A DNA stretch of 64,000 nt, from the NCBI GenBank assembly GCA_024500155.1, contig CM044874.1:46102384-46166383 (forward strand), written 5' to 3'. A program made the translations under genes and the position numbers. Below, in pieces: positions 21,765 to 32,504 of the stretch; positions within the stretch are counted from its first letter, which is position 1, and each line of letters opens with the position of its first letter. The DNA comes from Chenopodium formosanum (lineage: Eukaryota > Streptophyta > Magnoliopsida > Caryophyllales > Amaranthaceae). The notes beneath the pieces are model-generated. The model worked only from the letters and a program-made list of their open reading frames with translations. It was not told where the DNA came from and made no database searches.

Positions 21765-22150
21765 CTCATCATCTGTCGACTTTCCTCAAGCATGGAAAGT
21801 ATTATCCGGTAAATTTCTTCAAGCATAGAAAGCTGCCAAAATCATCTATCGACTTTCCTCTAGCATGGAAAGTATTATCGATAGGTTTCTTCAAGCATAG
21901 AAAACTGCCAAATTCCTTTGTCTGCTTTCCTCAACCATGGAAAGTATTATCGGTTGGTTTCTTTAAGCATAGAAAAATACCAAATTCATATGTCGACTTT
22001 CCTCAAGCATGGAAAGTATCATCCAGTAGGTTTCTTCAAGATTAGAAAGCTACCAAACTCATCAGTCGGCTTTCCTCAAGCATGAAAAGCATTTCAACAA
22101 ACGTCAATAGGTGGATTTCTTCAAGCATAGGAAGCTACCAAACTCATTTG
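21765..22150 (+). repeat. Tandem array, about 73-bp unit, about 5 copies
   Basis: Each unit has two half-related parts, CTTTCCTCAAGCATGGAAAG and TTTCTTCAAGCATAGAAA, so the unit is itself an internal duplication of about 36 bp. It is separated from the 32-bp array by about 45 bases. Confidence 0.9.
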
Positions 22151-22319
22151 TCACCGATAAACTGGTGTCAGGTAAGCATTCTATCCTTTTACTCTTCTAT
22201 CTGTAGAATTAACATTTTTCTTCAGGTATCAGCGTATACAGAGTGATTTAGGGTTGATGAACATCTTAAATCATTCTGTCCCTATCGTTTTCAAAACTGA
22301 CGTTTCTACAAACTCAGTC

Positions 22320-22333
22320 AAAGTGGGGGCTTC
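22320..22333 (+). other. Polypurine tract of element A'
   Basis: AAAGTGGGGGCTTC immediately precedes the LTR start TGTAGACACC. This form is typical of Tat-lineage elements. Confidence 0.8.
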
Positions 22334-24357
22334 TGTAGACACCTAAAAATGTCTCCCCAAAACAAAACCCGATGATGAACACCTTTCACCGCCATTATTT
22401 GTCGGGTTGAGTATTTAATCTTTGGAGTGCTTAATTCATGTTCTATACAAATATATTTCATAAACCAATCAAATGTCTAGCTCATTTCCCTAAACCATAA
22501 CCTATTTTCCACTTTTCGTATCCACATCACAAAACCGAGATGAACTGATTTTAACGCTATATAATTTTGATCCAATAATTATTTGGTTGGATATCCCTTT
22601 TAAGAAGCTTTCCAACCATATATCATAAGCCCAATTTCAAGCTATAACGAAAAAGATATGAGCAAAACACTAAACGCGGCCTACAACCGACACCCTTCCA
22701 CTAATACGGCCATATATTAAAATATACAAATGATATTGACCTGATTTTAATTGGGTTGAAAAGAAGAATTGATAATATTTTTAATTATATATTATATACT
22801 TTATTCTGATTTACGGATCAAAAGTTATCGAAATTTTAAAAACGTGTAAAAAACTGGAATTACCGCGCACATTGCAAAAGCACCGTGTCACGGCACCTGA
22901 TGACGTGGCACGGTGCCTGGTGCCGTGACACGGTGCCTGGTGCAGTGACACGGTACTGTACATCGTGTCACGGTGCTGTTTTTGAAGCTTTTTCGCGTCA
23001 AATTCAACCGTGGCACGGTACCGGCTGCCGTGACACGATATTTCTCACCGTGTCACAGTACTTTTTCCTTGTAATTTCCGCGTTTTCTTATACTGTGACA
23101 CGATGTAATGTACCGTTCCAAGGTGGACTCTACTGTCTCACGGTACGTGTGTCGTGTCATGGAATTTTCTCGTGTCTTTTCCGTGTAAACCCTTCACGCG
23201 TTTTCACTTCCCGTAGGTCAAATATGTCCCGCGTCACTGCTATTTTCCCCGCGTCACGGGATTTTCCCCCGTCTGACAGTGCCTTCCCCCGTCTAACGGT
23301 GCCTGTAACCGTGTTACGTTGTTCTCTACCGTGTCGCGGTGTTAATTTTTAGGGTTTTTTTTTTTTTTTTTTTTATCTTTTTAAGGTTTTTTGTGTTCCC
23401 TCTACTCATTTTACTTATAAATACCTCCCTCCTTTTTGTTATTCAGGGAATCAAATCATTCTCTCTTCCTCTCTTTTACACCAAAAAACATTCTCTATTA
23501 TCTCTCTCTTTTTCTAAGCCTTAAACCTATATTCCTAATTAAACCATTCTTCCTTAAGCACTCCAAGGAGTCCATACAACACCCGAAATTTAATACTTTG
23601 GCGTGAAATTAAAGGTATAATTGACTGAGAGTTTGGACCAAATCAACTCTACTTTTGATTTAATTTAATTTGATTTATATTTTTTTATTGAAGTTACTAA
23701 CAATTTATTCATGATTTAGCAATATAAAGGAATGAACGGAATGTGAGTAATTAATTAATTTAATTACTCTTATTTTATTTTAATATTGCTAGTATCATGA
23801 TTAGGGTTATTATTATTATTTGATTTGACTAATGTTATTATTGTTAAACTGCTTCCAATATTAATGTTTATTCTATTATATTTATTGACCACCATATTGC
23901 ATGTTTAAAGGGAATATGTAATTGAAAATCGCGCCTAATAAGATAATTTGACGACCGATTTAGGTTTCCTTTTAATCTTGTTATTAAATCAAGTGATCAC
24001 TAATATTTTAGAATTATATGTTGCATTAATATTCAACCAATTTAGCCTAATAATAATTTGGAGCAAATTGAATATTTTGTTTGTATGGCTTTGAGATCGC
24101 AGGAATCACTTTTCAGAATAAGAATCGAGTAGAGGCCAATACAGGCGAATGTGACTTCATGACTCACTTCGTACCATCATCCCCGATCCTCCTTTCGTGG
24201 TTCCGAACCATATGAAGTTAGTAATCTCATGGATTATGAATGGGGCGTTACCTTCACGGGTCAATCGTTGTTGCCTTCGTTGTCCCTTATTCGTGGTTGC
24301 CTTTTTTAATCCGTGAATGGTTTACAAGTCCTTACAAAACTTGTTGGCAGCTCCCTA
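22334..24357 (+). repeat. 3' LTR of element A' (3' end lost)
   Basis: It begins TGTAGACACC and shares the start, TATA area and U5 landmarks (for example ATTGCATGTTTAAAGGGAAT and GAATGGTTTACAAG) with LTRs A1-A3, but diverges strongly between them. Similarity to A stops near 24357, well before the expected terminal TTCCCTACA, so the end is truncated. Confidence 0.75.
22880..23423 (+). promoter_or_regulatory. LTR A' promoter: CCGTGTCACGG palindrome array and TATA box
   Basis: From 22880 to about 23345 the words CCGTGACACGG, CCGTGTCACGG and GGCACGGTGCC recur in both orientations, roughly 20 times, each an imperfect palindrome around a CACGG/CCGTG core. TATAAATA follows at 23416-23423. This is the same LTR position where A1-A3 carry GGCGCC words. 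Confidence 0.6.
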
Positions 24358-24599
24358 CTTTCGTTGTCCCTAATCGTATATGTCAATTCCCACTTCCTAT
24401 GAGTTCCAAGCATATTCACATATGCTTTAACGTAGACGCACTTCGAGCGACGCCTACAAGTGGTCGTCGTCTGGTAGAGAGGAGAGTGAATGGGAGGAGC
24501 TTGGACATGCAAGGTTAAGAGAAGAGCTGGAGAGTGAATGAGAAGTGAGGGAAAGAGTGGAATAATTCACCAAAAATTCGACTAAGGCTAGGGCAAAAT
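24358..24599. other. Unassigned sequence between LTR A' and CACTA terminus H
   Basis: A GC-richer stretch open in two opposite frames, with no recognisable protein. It could be the interior of element H or captured DNA. Confidence 0.3.
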
Positions 24600-24855
24600 T
24601 CGATTCCGCTTTTTTTTTTTTTTTTTTAAATTGGCAAGCGGTTTGGGGTTGAACTGCTTGCCATTATAGTAAATGAAAAGTGGTTCAACCCCAAACCGCT
24701 CGTCATTTGTTATAATGACAAGCGATTCACGTTAAAACCGCTTGCCAATCAATGTTAGAGGTTTTTTTATAAAAAAATTGGCTAAATGGCAAGCGGATTT
24801 TTAAAACCGCTTCCCATTTGGAACTTACCATTACTTATTTTCTATTAGTGTAGTG
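24600..24855. mobile_element. CACTA transposon terminus H
   Basis: The block ends TTCTATTAGTGTAGTG, whose reverse complement begins CACTACACTAATAGAA, a CACTA terminal repeat. Inside, AAGCGGTTT and its reverse complement recur about eight times as subterminal repeats. The word differs from that of F, so F and H are not two ends of one element. The other end of H is not seen. Confidence 0.7.
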
Positions 24856-25117
24856 TTCTTGGTTTGGCTTTTAAAAAAAAGAAAGTAGTGATTTTCAATT
24901 GAAATGGTATAGGAGGAAAATCAAAATGTTGTAATTAGAATGATTTGAAAGGCCCAAAAAAAAAAAAAAAAAATTGCATTACAAAGTACTGAACGATTTC
25001 CCTAAAACTTGCTTAGAAATTAAATAATTTCATATTTGTGTTGGTTTTAAAATTAATTCCCACCATAATATCCATGTAGGATTTGTGAAAGCTTTGTATT
25101 TTTTTTTTTAATTTTGG

Positions 25118-26640
25118 TTTATTGCAGAACCGCTAATGGTGATAGCGGTTCTATACCACTATAGATTATGGTTTTTGAAACTGCCTGTAATGGTAGCTGA
25201 AAATAGCAAAAACGGTTGCTAAAAAAAAATTGCGGCCGTCAATGGTCGTTAATTACTTGGTCACAACTAAAAATTATTACGAATGGTTTATGGTCGCAAT
25301 TAAATTGCGACTGTTTTCCTTAATTTCAACAACCGCATGTTAAATGATCGCAAGCTTTAAAAACTACGGGCGTTTTAATGGCGGACGCAAATGTGAAAAC
25401 AACGACCGCTTTAGAAAGTCGCTAAAACTATTTTAAAAAAAAAAAAAAAAAAAGTAACACACTCGCTGGCTCACTGCATGTATTTCACAGCCAGCCCCAC
25501 CACCACTCCCACCCCACCCACCCACCCACCCACCGCCACTTCCCGCCTCTACCCACCACTATTCCCACCCCCGCCACCCACCCTAAATAACCCCTACCAA
25601 CAACCCACCAAAAACAACCCTTATACAAAAAAATATTTTAATTTATTAAAAAAATTAGACCATAAAAAAACCCACATAATAATATAAAAAAAACTACAGT
25701 TAACGAAAATCAAACTAAAACTAACAAAAATATGAACCAAACATGAACAAATCTCACAAATCAAACATAACAAATCTCACAAATCAAACATGAACAAATC
25801 TCACAAAAATTCAAACCAAACATGCACAAATCTCACAAATCAAACAAAATCAATGAAACTCGAACCAAACATGAAAAATCTAACGAAAATTCGAAAAAAA
25901 AAAGAAACGAAAACTCAAATCAAAACTAAAATCATGGAAATAAAAAAATCAAACAAATACTGTAAAAAAACAAAATTTGTTTAAAACTAAACATGGATAT
26001 CCGAATACAAAATAAAAACAAAAAACCTTTTGCAACATTTCTTCCTCTTTGGGTTTATATGGTCAAATTCAACCAAAAAAACTCCAGAAGATCTGGAATT
26101 TTTATGGTCAAGTTTTACTTTTAACACCATAATTAACCATTTGTTGACAAAAATTCGAACACCACAAATCGTTTGTTGAAGAAAATTCGAAGAAAAAGGA
26201 AAAATTTAAGAACAAAAAAGAGAACGAAAATGGAGGATCGAAATGGTGCTATGAACTCATGAGAAAGGAAAGAGAAAGGAATGAACAGGACATGGAGGGG
26301 CGTGAGAAAGGAAAGAGAAGAAGGCAAAAGCTAAGGAAAGAGAAGGAAATGGTTAGATGGAGGCTAAAGAGAAGAGAGAGAAAGGAAAGAAGCAGCGTAA
26401 GTGTTGAGTGATTAGGGTTTAGGAGTATGGCGGTCCGCCCTTTTATTTATTTATTTTTTTTTTAAAAAAAAAATCGTGACTGTTTCAATATTGGTCGCAA
26501 CTTATGACCATTTTTAGCGGTCGCAAAAGGATTATTTTATTTTAAAATTATTTTTAATAGTTCAATACATCTTTGCGACCGTTCAAAAGACCAAAAACGG
26601 TCACGACACGGTCGCAAATCTGCGACCGCTCTTAAAACTG
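25118..26640. mobile_element. Non-autonomous DNA transposon G with GCGACCG subterminal repeats
   Basis: Two flanks (25125-25430 and 26460-26640) are rich in the words GCGACCG, TGGTCGCAA and AACGGTCG in both orientations, and they bracket an AT-rich core with CA-rich simple sequence. This is the layout of a short CACTA-like element, but I could not see CACTA ends, so the class is inferred. It abuts the Tat gag at 26640. ORFs in the core (Pro/Thr-rich or Lys/Asn-rich) are low complexity. Confidence 0.45.
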
Positions 26641-27930
26641 CGAGGAAGAAGTCAGTAAGGGATAGACAACCTACTACACATCCTAAGGAGAACACTACGC
26701 CTTCCATTGACTGGACAAAGATCCTTTAGCCCCAAACGGACACGAGGAAGGTCATCTGTGGTATGCAGCCGGATGACATCAAAAAGACTTACACCGATGC
26801 TCGACACGTAATAGAGCGAAATCAGAATCAACAACTTTCTGAGTCAGCCTTTACTTCGAGCTTTCCAGACAGCTTCAAAAATACATATGTAAGGTATACT
26901 TAATCCTTATTTGAGAGCCACACATGCGGTAATACTGACCATTTAGACCCTCATATGTTTAGGAATGCCCTGCATATACCCCCTATGGGATACGACCAAT
27001 ATTCTCCTCATTTCATGAAGCTGGCCCACTTTGGAGGTCAGGTGGCATATAATGTCCAGCTCTTGGGCTGGCAGCTACGTGTGCTCAAACTTGGTGAACA
27101 AACCTTTGCGTTCACTAAGGAGATAACTGAGGCGGCTCAGCCGGCCAAGGTTAAAAATGTGTTGGTTGGTATTTATGATGGTACCTCCAACCCTAAGGAC
27201 CACCTCATGGAATACTCCAACCTCATGCACATGCAAGGGTTGGAGGATGTTATGTGGTGTAGATGTTTCCCGACTATGTACTTTGAAGGGCATAGCCCAA
27301 GAATGGTTTGGAAATCTATCATCCGAATGCATAGATAGCTTCAAGAAGCTTGCCTTATTGTTTGCTTCAAACTTCTTGATGAACAGCCTTACCAAGAAAA
27401 CAAGTCTTGACTTGAGCACCATTCGGCACGGGGATAAAGAGGGGCTCCGCTCCTACATTAGGCGGTTCAATCTGGTGAGAATCTAGATTCAAGGACTGTT
27501 TGACAAAGTTGCCTGTATAGACTTCTTTAAGGGTCTAAAGGACGGGTAAACCTTTAAGTTTATTTTCGTTAAAAAGTGGGTTTTCACCCTTCAAGAGGCG
27601 TTGATAGAGGCGGAGAGCTTTATTCAAGCAACTAACCTCTACACGTCAAGCAATCAGTCAGACTCCAAGAAGTCTGACAAGCAGAAGGAGAGCCAGTCAA
27701 CTCAGCCGGCTCCCAAAGCTGATTAGAGAAAAAAGAGGAAAAAGGTCTGGGCAGTTGAAGGCTCTGATCAACCGTCGTAGAAGAAAAAGAAGGAATTCAA
27801 ACCGTACTCCCCAAGGTACGAGTTCAATAAAGACTGCTACTCCATCCTCATGGAGATACGGGATCGGGTGACCATTGAGAAGCCCGCGACCATGAAAGGA
27901 TACGGGATCGGGTGATCTTAAGGAAGATCA
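26640..27930 (+). pseudogene. gag: Tat-lineage gag, second copy (B2)
   Basis: The + strand reads PPMGYDQYSPHFMKL, then VGIYDGTSNPKDHLMEYSNL, and after a frameshift near 27280 LKGIAQEWFGNL, LASNF and SLDLSTIRHGDKEGLRSYI. This is the Retrotrans_gag capsid domain as found in Tat elements. A Lys/Ser-rich tail ends near EFNKDCYSILMEI. Stops occur at 27484, 27547, 27722 and 27776. The zinc knuckle is missing because LINE K starts at about 27930. Confidence 0.8.
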
Positions 27931-28096
27931 TAGGTCCTTACCAAAATGCTTTAGCCCAGATACCGCTATTCAGGATAATATCTTATTAGTTCAGGAGATA
28001 TTGGATATTTTTAATAAGTAAAAAAATAAAACATGTTGGTTGGCACTAAAATTAGAATTGGAAATGGCTTATGATAGAGTTGAATAAGGCTTCCTT

Positions 28097-28468
28097 TTGG
28101 CAACTCTATCGGCTTTTGGTTTTAACGATACTTGGATATGTTGGATAAAGGGATGTGTTACAACTGTCTCCTATTCTCCAACAGTGCATAACAGTTCTTG
28201 TAATATGATTATCCCTTCTATAGGATTATGTCAAGGAGATCCTTTATCACCAGTCTTATGTGTTATATGTGTGGAAGTGCTCTCAAAAAAGCTTCTTTCA
28301 GATTCTTTAGATCGTAAATCTGGTATAGGTTTTAAAATTGCCTCGTCTGCTCCTATTATCCCTTTGCTTTTATTTGTAGACGACAGTTTATTATTTTGCC
28401 GTGCTACTCCAGCATCTTGTTCTCGCATTCGAAACATACTTAGTGAATTTTCCGCCATGTCTGGTTAA
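28097..28468 (+). pseudogene. LINE K reverse transcriptase core
   Basis: This is the longest open block of LINE K, 123 codons, spanning the RT palm: QGDPLSP motif near residue 50 and FVDD near residue 95. The Asp pair that binds metal is intact. The flanking sequence is broken by TAA codons at about 28010, 28085 and 28466, so no functional ORF2 product is possible. Confidence 0.8.
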
Positions 28469-29108
28469 CTGATAAATTTCCACAGGTTCTCTATTGTTTT
28501 TTTCTAAATTAGTCCCTTCCTCGAAAAATAGAAATTTAGCTAGTTATTTTGATATGACTCCGAAGTCTTTTTTGGGTAGATATCTAGGTGTTTTACTTAC
28601 AACCCAATCTTTTACGAAATAAATTTTCTAGCATTTAGTAACTAAAGCAAAACAGAAATTGAACAACTGTTCTCACATAGAGTAATTTCAAAGCTTTACC
28701 TTCCTTTTCATTGTCCATAGCCCGCCTACCTAAAAGTATTACTACCTTAATGGATCAAATTAATAATTTTTTTTTTGAAACAGTCTCCACAAAAAAATGG
28801 AATCCCCATTATTTCTTGGGATAAAATTTTTCAACCCAAAGGTTATGGTGGTTTAGGCTTTCGTAAGACTAAAGCTGTGAATTTGGCTTTTTAAGCCAAG
28901 TTAGGTTGGAAAATAATCTCAGAACCAAATAACCACTAGGTATGTTCGGTGACCGCAAAGTATCTCAATGAGCAAACCTATTTTGAGTATAAGCCTCAGC
29001 CAAAGGACTCTTTGATTCGGAAAAAGATTCTCCAAATCCGCCCTCTCTTCTTCTTAAAGGACTTTGTTGGAAAATTAGTAATGGCGCTAGTGTTCTTTTC
29101 TGGTTGGA

Positions 29109-31567
29109 TGATGACTCTTTGGGAGTAGTTTTAGAGTCGTTTTTTTGTTTATTTTATCTTATTTTCCCCCTTTCTTTATCATGTTTTCTCTTTAATAACA
29201 TTTCTTGTTTATTTGGTAATTTGGTCGTGTTTTAGTTCTTTTCGTAGTTTTTATTAAAATTAGTTTATTTTCTTATTTTATTTTGCTTTCTTTGCTTGTA
29301 TAGTTTTTGTTTAATTATTATTAGTTTAGTTTATGTCCCTTATTTTCTATTTTATTTTATTTATTTCCTTTTTATTTATTTTATTTTATTTGTCTCGGTT
29401 TCACACTTCTACCCTCGGGTTTGTTTGTGTGTAGGATCGAGTTCAAGGTCCAAGTCAAAGCTTTTCAATTGTCACCCAACATCAGGCCCCTGTTACCTCC
29501 TATCCGTCACCCCACCTTCCTTATCCTCCACCACACCAAAACACCAATGTTTCCCCTGCTCCCTCACTCAACCAACCAACCACTAGCCGCTGTTACCACT
29601 TTCCGCCATCAGTCCAACCTTCAACCACCAATTTACAGCCATCCTGCATACAACATTCACCAGCCACGCAACCACCTGCGAGCACAACCACATAACCTCG
29701 CAGCCACTCCCTCACAAAACTCCCCTGCTATCTTCAGCAACCCAAACGGCCACTTACTCAACCCCCACAATCACAAACCCACAATCAACCACCAGCCCTT
29801 CACCCACAATCAACCACCAAACTGCAGCCACTCCAGCTCCCACGCAACTGCACCACCATAGCCACCAATCAACTCAACCAACAACAGCCACCAGTCGCCA
29901 ATCCCCAACCAATCCTCTGCTCCCTCACTGAACTCCGCACAACCACCTGCGAACAGCCACCACCACCTCCAATCTACCACCAAACACCACCATTTCACAC
30001 CAGCTCACCTTCTCACCCTCAATATCCAGCCACCGCGCAACGCACAACAACAACAGCCCCTTCGTTCGAACAACAACAACATCACCAATTTACAGCAACA
30101 AATCCGCCACCAATTGCAACCCCAAATCACCCAAGCAACAGGCTCAATTTAGAGTAAATCACGAATTAACATTGTTTGGGCAAACCATTGAGGAGTTCGA
30201 TCGAAATGCAAAAAGAGTCATAAACTTTTGAGGTTTTGTAATTTAAAGAGGTGTGGTAGAACTTACCCATGGTTCGACCGAACCAACCCCGTAGTTCGGC
30301 CACACCAACCCATGGTTCAACCGAACCACTCCACGAGCTTCACACATGGTTTTTAATGAAGATCAAATGGCCTTGATTTGATGATCAATTATAGTCGTTG
30401 AGGATGAACGGTGGTGATTCTTTGATGAAGCTTGATGATGGATTTTGATGGGTGTGAAGTAGGGGATTGAATCCCATTTTAGAGCAGCCAAAATGTCAAA
30501 GAAGAAGGGGAAAAGGGGCAGATATATTTTGGGGATTTATTTTTCCTTTTTCTTTTATTTTTATTTCCTTTACCTTTTCTTATATCTTTCTTTAGTTTTA
30601 TTTTATTTATTTTTATTTTCCTTTTCTTTATTTATTTTTCTATTTCTCTTTTTATTTTATTAGCTTAGTATAAATACCCAATTTTGGGGTAATTAGAAGG
30701 GGGGGGGGGGAAGAAAAAACAATAACCAATTATTCTACTCTCTAATTTGTTTTTAGGAGAGCTTCTCTCTCTAGGTTTAGGTTAGGATTAAAGTAGTTTA
30801 GAGAGAGAAAGTGAGGGTTTCACCATTGTTGAGCTTGGATATTGAAGAAGAAGATTGATCATCTTGTTTGTTGATTTTCACATTCAATCAATGAGAATCT
30901 CTAACTCTCTCTCCTCTATTTTTAATCTTGTTATTAGCATGATTAGTGAGTAATTTCCCCATTAAGGGGATGGTTGTGGTGTAGTTGGATCTTGAGCATG
31001 TTCTAGGGTTTAGAATTGATTTATTTGTGATTAAAGTCTTTATATGCTTGATATTCTTTAATCTTCTTGCAAGTGCACATTGTTGGGTGATTAATGGTGA
31101 ATCTTTGCTAACAAGGAACGAAAGTTGACTTAGTTAAGGTTCATTACTATCGATTGTTATTTAATAGTACCTCCTAGTATATGGTTCTAATGTGGAAACA
31201 TAGAGGCTATGTTAGGAGAAGCCAATTGACCCCGAAAGGCGGCTAGATTGGATCCTTTACTTCGATATTCGAGCATGTTTAGTTCATAATTAATTCAATT
31301 TCGATGCCTTTGTTTATGTTCAAGTGAATTCTATACCTAAACCATTTCCCTTAATGTTTTTTTTTCTTGTTTTAGCATCTTTAGACTTTAGTATATTTAT
31401 CTCTTATTCCGGACTAGCTTAATTGTCGATAACATTTGGTGGTGTTTATTCGTTCTCTGTGGTTCGACCCCTATGCATGCCTTATACTCGTATTAGGTTT
31501 GTTTAGGTTTTATAAATTGTATTTGATCTAGGGATAGACAATTGACGATGCGTTTATTCCCTTATCA
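29109..31567 (+). mobile_element. Solo LTR D2 inside LINE K
   Basis: TGATGACTC...CCCTTATCA is flanked by a perfect target duplication TTGGA (29104-29108 and 31568-31572), and the LINE reading FWLD-NWC joins across it. It is 2459 bases with no internal region. A TATA box is at 30669-30676. The end region has the GTGGTTCGACCCC phrase also found near the end of D1, so it is a related but distinct LTR family. A C/A-rich block (29450-30150) gives spurious Pro/His/Thr-rich ORFs. Confidence 0.85.
30265..30676 (+). promoter_or_regulatory. LTR D2 palindrome cluster and TATA box
   Basis: At 30269-30335 GGTTCGACCGAACC, GTAGTTCGGCC and GGTTCAACCGAACC occur in a row, each a short palindrome. TATAAATA is at 30669, about 330 bases downstream, followed by a run of ten G residues near 30702. 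The spacing to TATA is longer than in families A and D1. Confidence 0.45.
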
Positions 31568-31840
31568 TTGGATAATTGGTGCTGTTATGAAACTATTATT
31601 TCTATTTTCAATTTAGATATTTTAGATATCCATAATTTAGATCTCACTGTGGATCATTTTATTACGGACTCTAATGAGTGTGATCTTACGACCCTGTCTC
31701 TTCTTGTTCCTATTAATTTAGTCCAAATTATTCAAGGTATCCCTATTCCTTCCTCGGCTATCCAAGATGAACCTTGCTAGGGTTTGTCTAACACTGGAAA
31801 TTTTTCTGTAAAATCTGCTACTTGAACATATCTTCCCACA

Positions 31841-32504
31841 TGTGGGGAATATTTCAAGCATCCCACACTTCAGCCCCACTTTCATCATACACTTAAGTAT
31901 GGTGGCTTCCAAAGAGAAGGAAGCTAGAGCAAAGAGTCGCAAAAAAATTTTAGGAACTTGTAAACCGTTCACAGACCCTTCACGATCCATGAGATTGCTA
32001 ACTCCAAAGTGATTTGGAATCTTGACTGGATATTCGGGGATGAAGGTACAAATCCAACCTAAAAGTTAGAGATTGAACGTGCCTTAAAATATGTCTCTAA
32101 TTTTTTTTTCTCATATTCATGTGCGCTTTTTAAGTAACATACAACCAATATATTAATCCTTAACCTGTTCAATCTATGTTGGTTGAATATTAATGCACAA
32201 ACAAATCTATTATTGGCGATCACTTAAATTATAACCACATTAGCCTAAATAAAATTATTAATTATTTTATTAAGCGTGATTACGAATACAAATTTCCTTT
32301 AAACCTTCAAGAGAGGGCGTGATCAAGCAATAACAACAATAATATCAAGCAACATAATAATGATACAATAAATCATCATCCCAATCATAATCTCAATCTC
32401 ATCAAAGCATAATAATATTAGCAAGATCGTAGGCATGATACTAACAAGATTAATAACAAATCCTAGCATGCCATTAAACAATAAAGATCAAAGCTTTAGC
32501 CCTA
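31841..32504 (-). mobile_element. LTR A4 fragment (minus strand)
   Basis: Starts TGTGGGGAATATTTCAAGCA, the reverse complement of the LTR A 3' end, and follows the A U5 region to about 32504, where similarity breaks off inside the LTR. U3 and the promoter are gone. The target duplication cannot be checked because the other end is missing. Confidence 0.8.

Larger units (their letters stand above)
21140..24357 (+). mobile_element. 3' part of a Tat-like element A' (3' region, repeats, LTR)
   Basis: The beginning (about 21236-21325) matches the 3' region of element A3 at about 46307-46385, including a shared run around ATGACGGAAA. It continues through two tandem arrays, a polypurine tract (22320-22333) and an LTR from 22334. 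No coding sequence remains. The 5' part was lost or displaced at the junction with F. Confidence 0.75.
27930..31840 (+). mobile_element. L1-like LINE K fragment, split by solo LTR D2
   Basis: The + strand keeps an RT with IIGPYQNAL at the 5' limit, LCQGDPLSPVL, and FVDDSLLF at the catalytic site (usually FADD), then ISWDKIFQPKGYGGLGFRK and a WKISNGASVLFWLD segment typical of plant L1 elements. Solo LTR D2 interrupts after FWLD; the reading resumes at 31571 with DNWC and reaches GNFSVKSA, the start of the zinc-binding RT-associated domain. The 5' ORF, endonuclease and 3' tail are absent; LTR A4 cuts it at 31841. Confidence 0.85.

Noticed and set aside
21328..22045. ORFs across tandem repeats resembling repeat proteins
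   Set aside because: Open only because the 32-bp and 73-bp arrays lack stops in those frames; they lie in a retroelement 3' region.
21470..22150. Possible CRISPR-like array
   Set aside because: Units are contiguous diverged tandem repeats without unique spacers, in plant retroelement DNA.
25478..25687. Pro/Thr-rich ORF
   Set aside because: Simple CCACC repeats in the core of a DNA transposon; no conserved domain.
27857..27915. Repeated GATACGGGATCGGGTGA as target duplication of LINE K
   Set aside because: Both copies lie on the same (5') side of the LINE, inside gag B2, so it is a local duplication and not a flanking target repeat.
29421..29861. 146-codon Pro/His/Thr-rich ORF as an extensin-like gene
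   Set aside because: It lies in the C/A-rich part of solo LTR D2, is low complexity, and has an equally open antisense frame.
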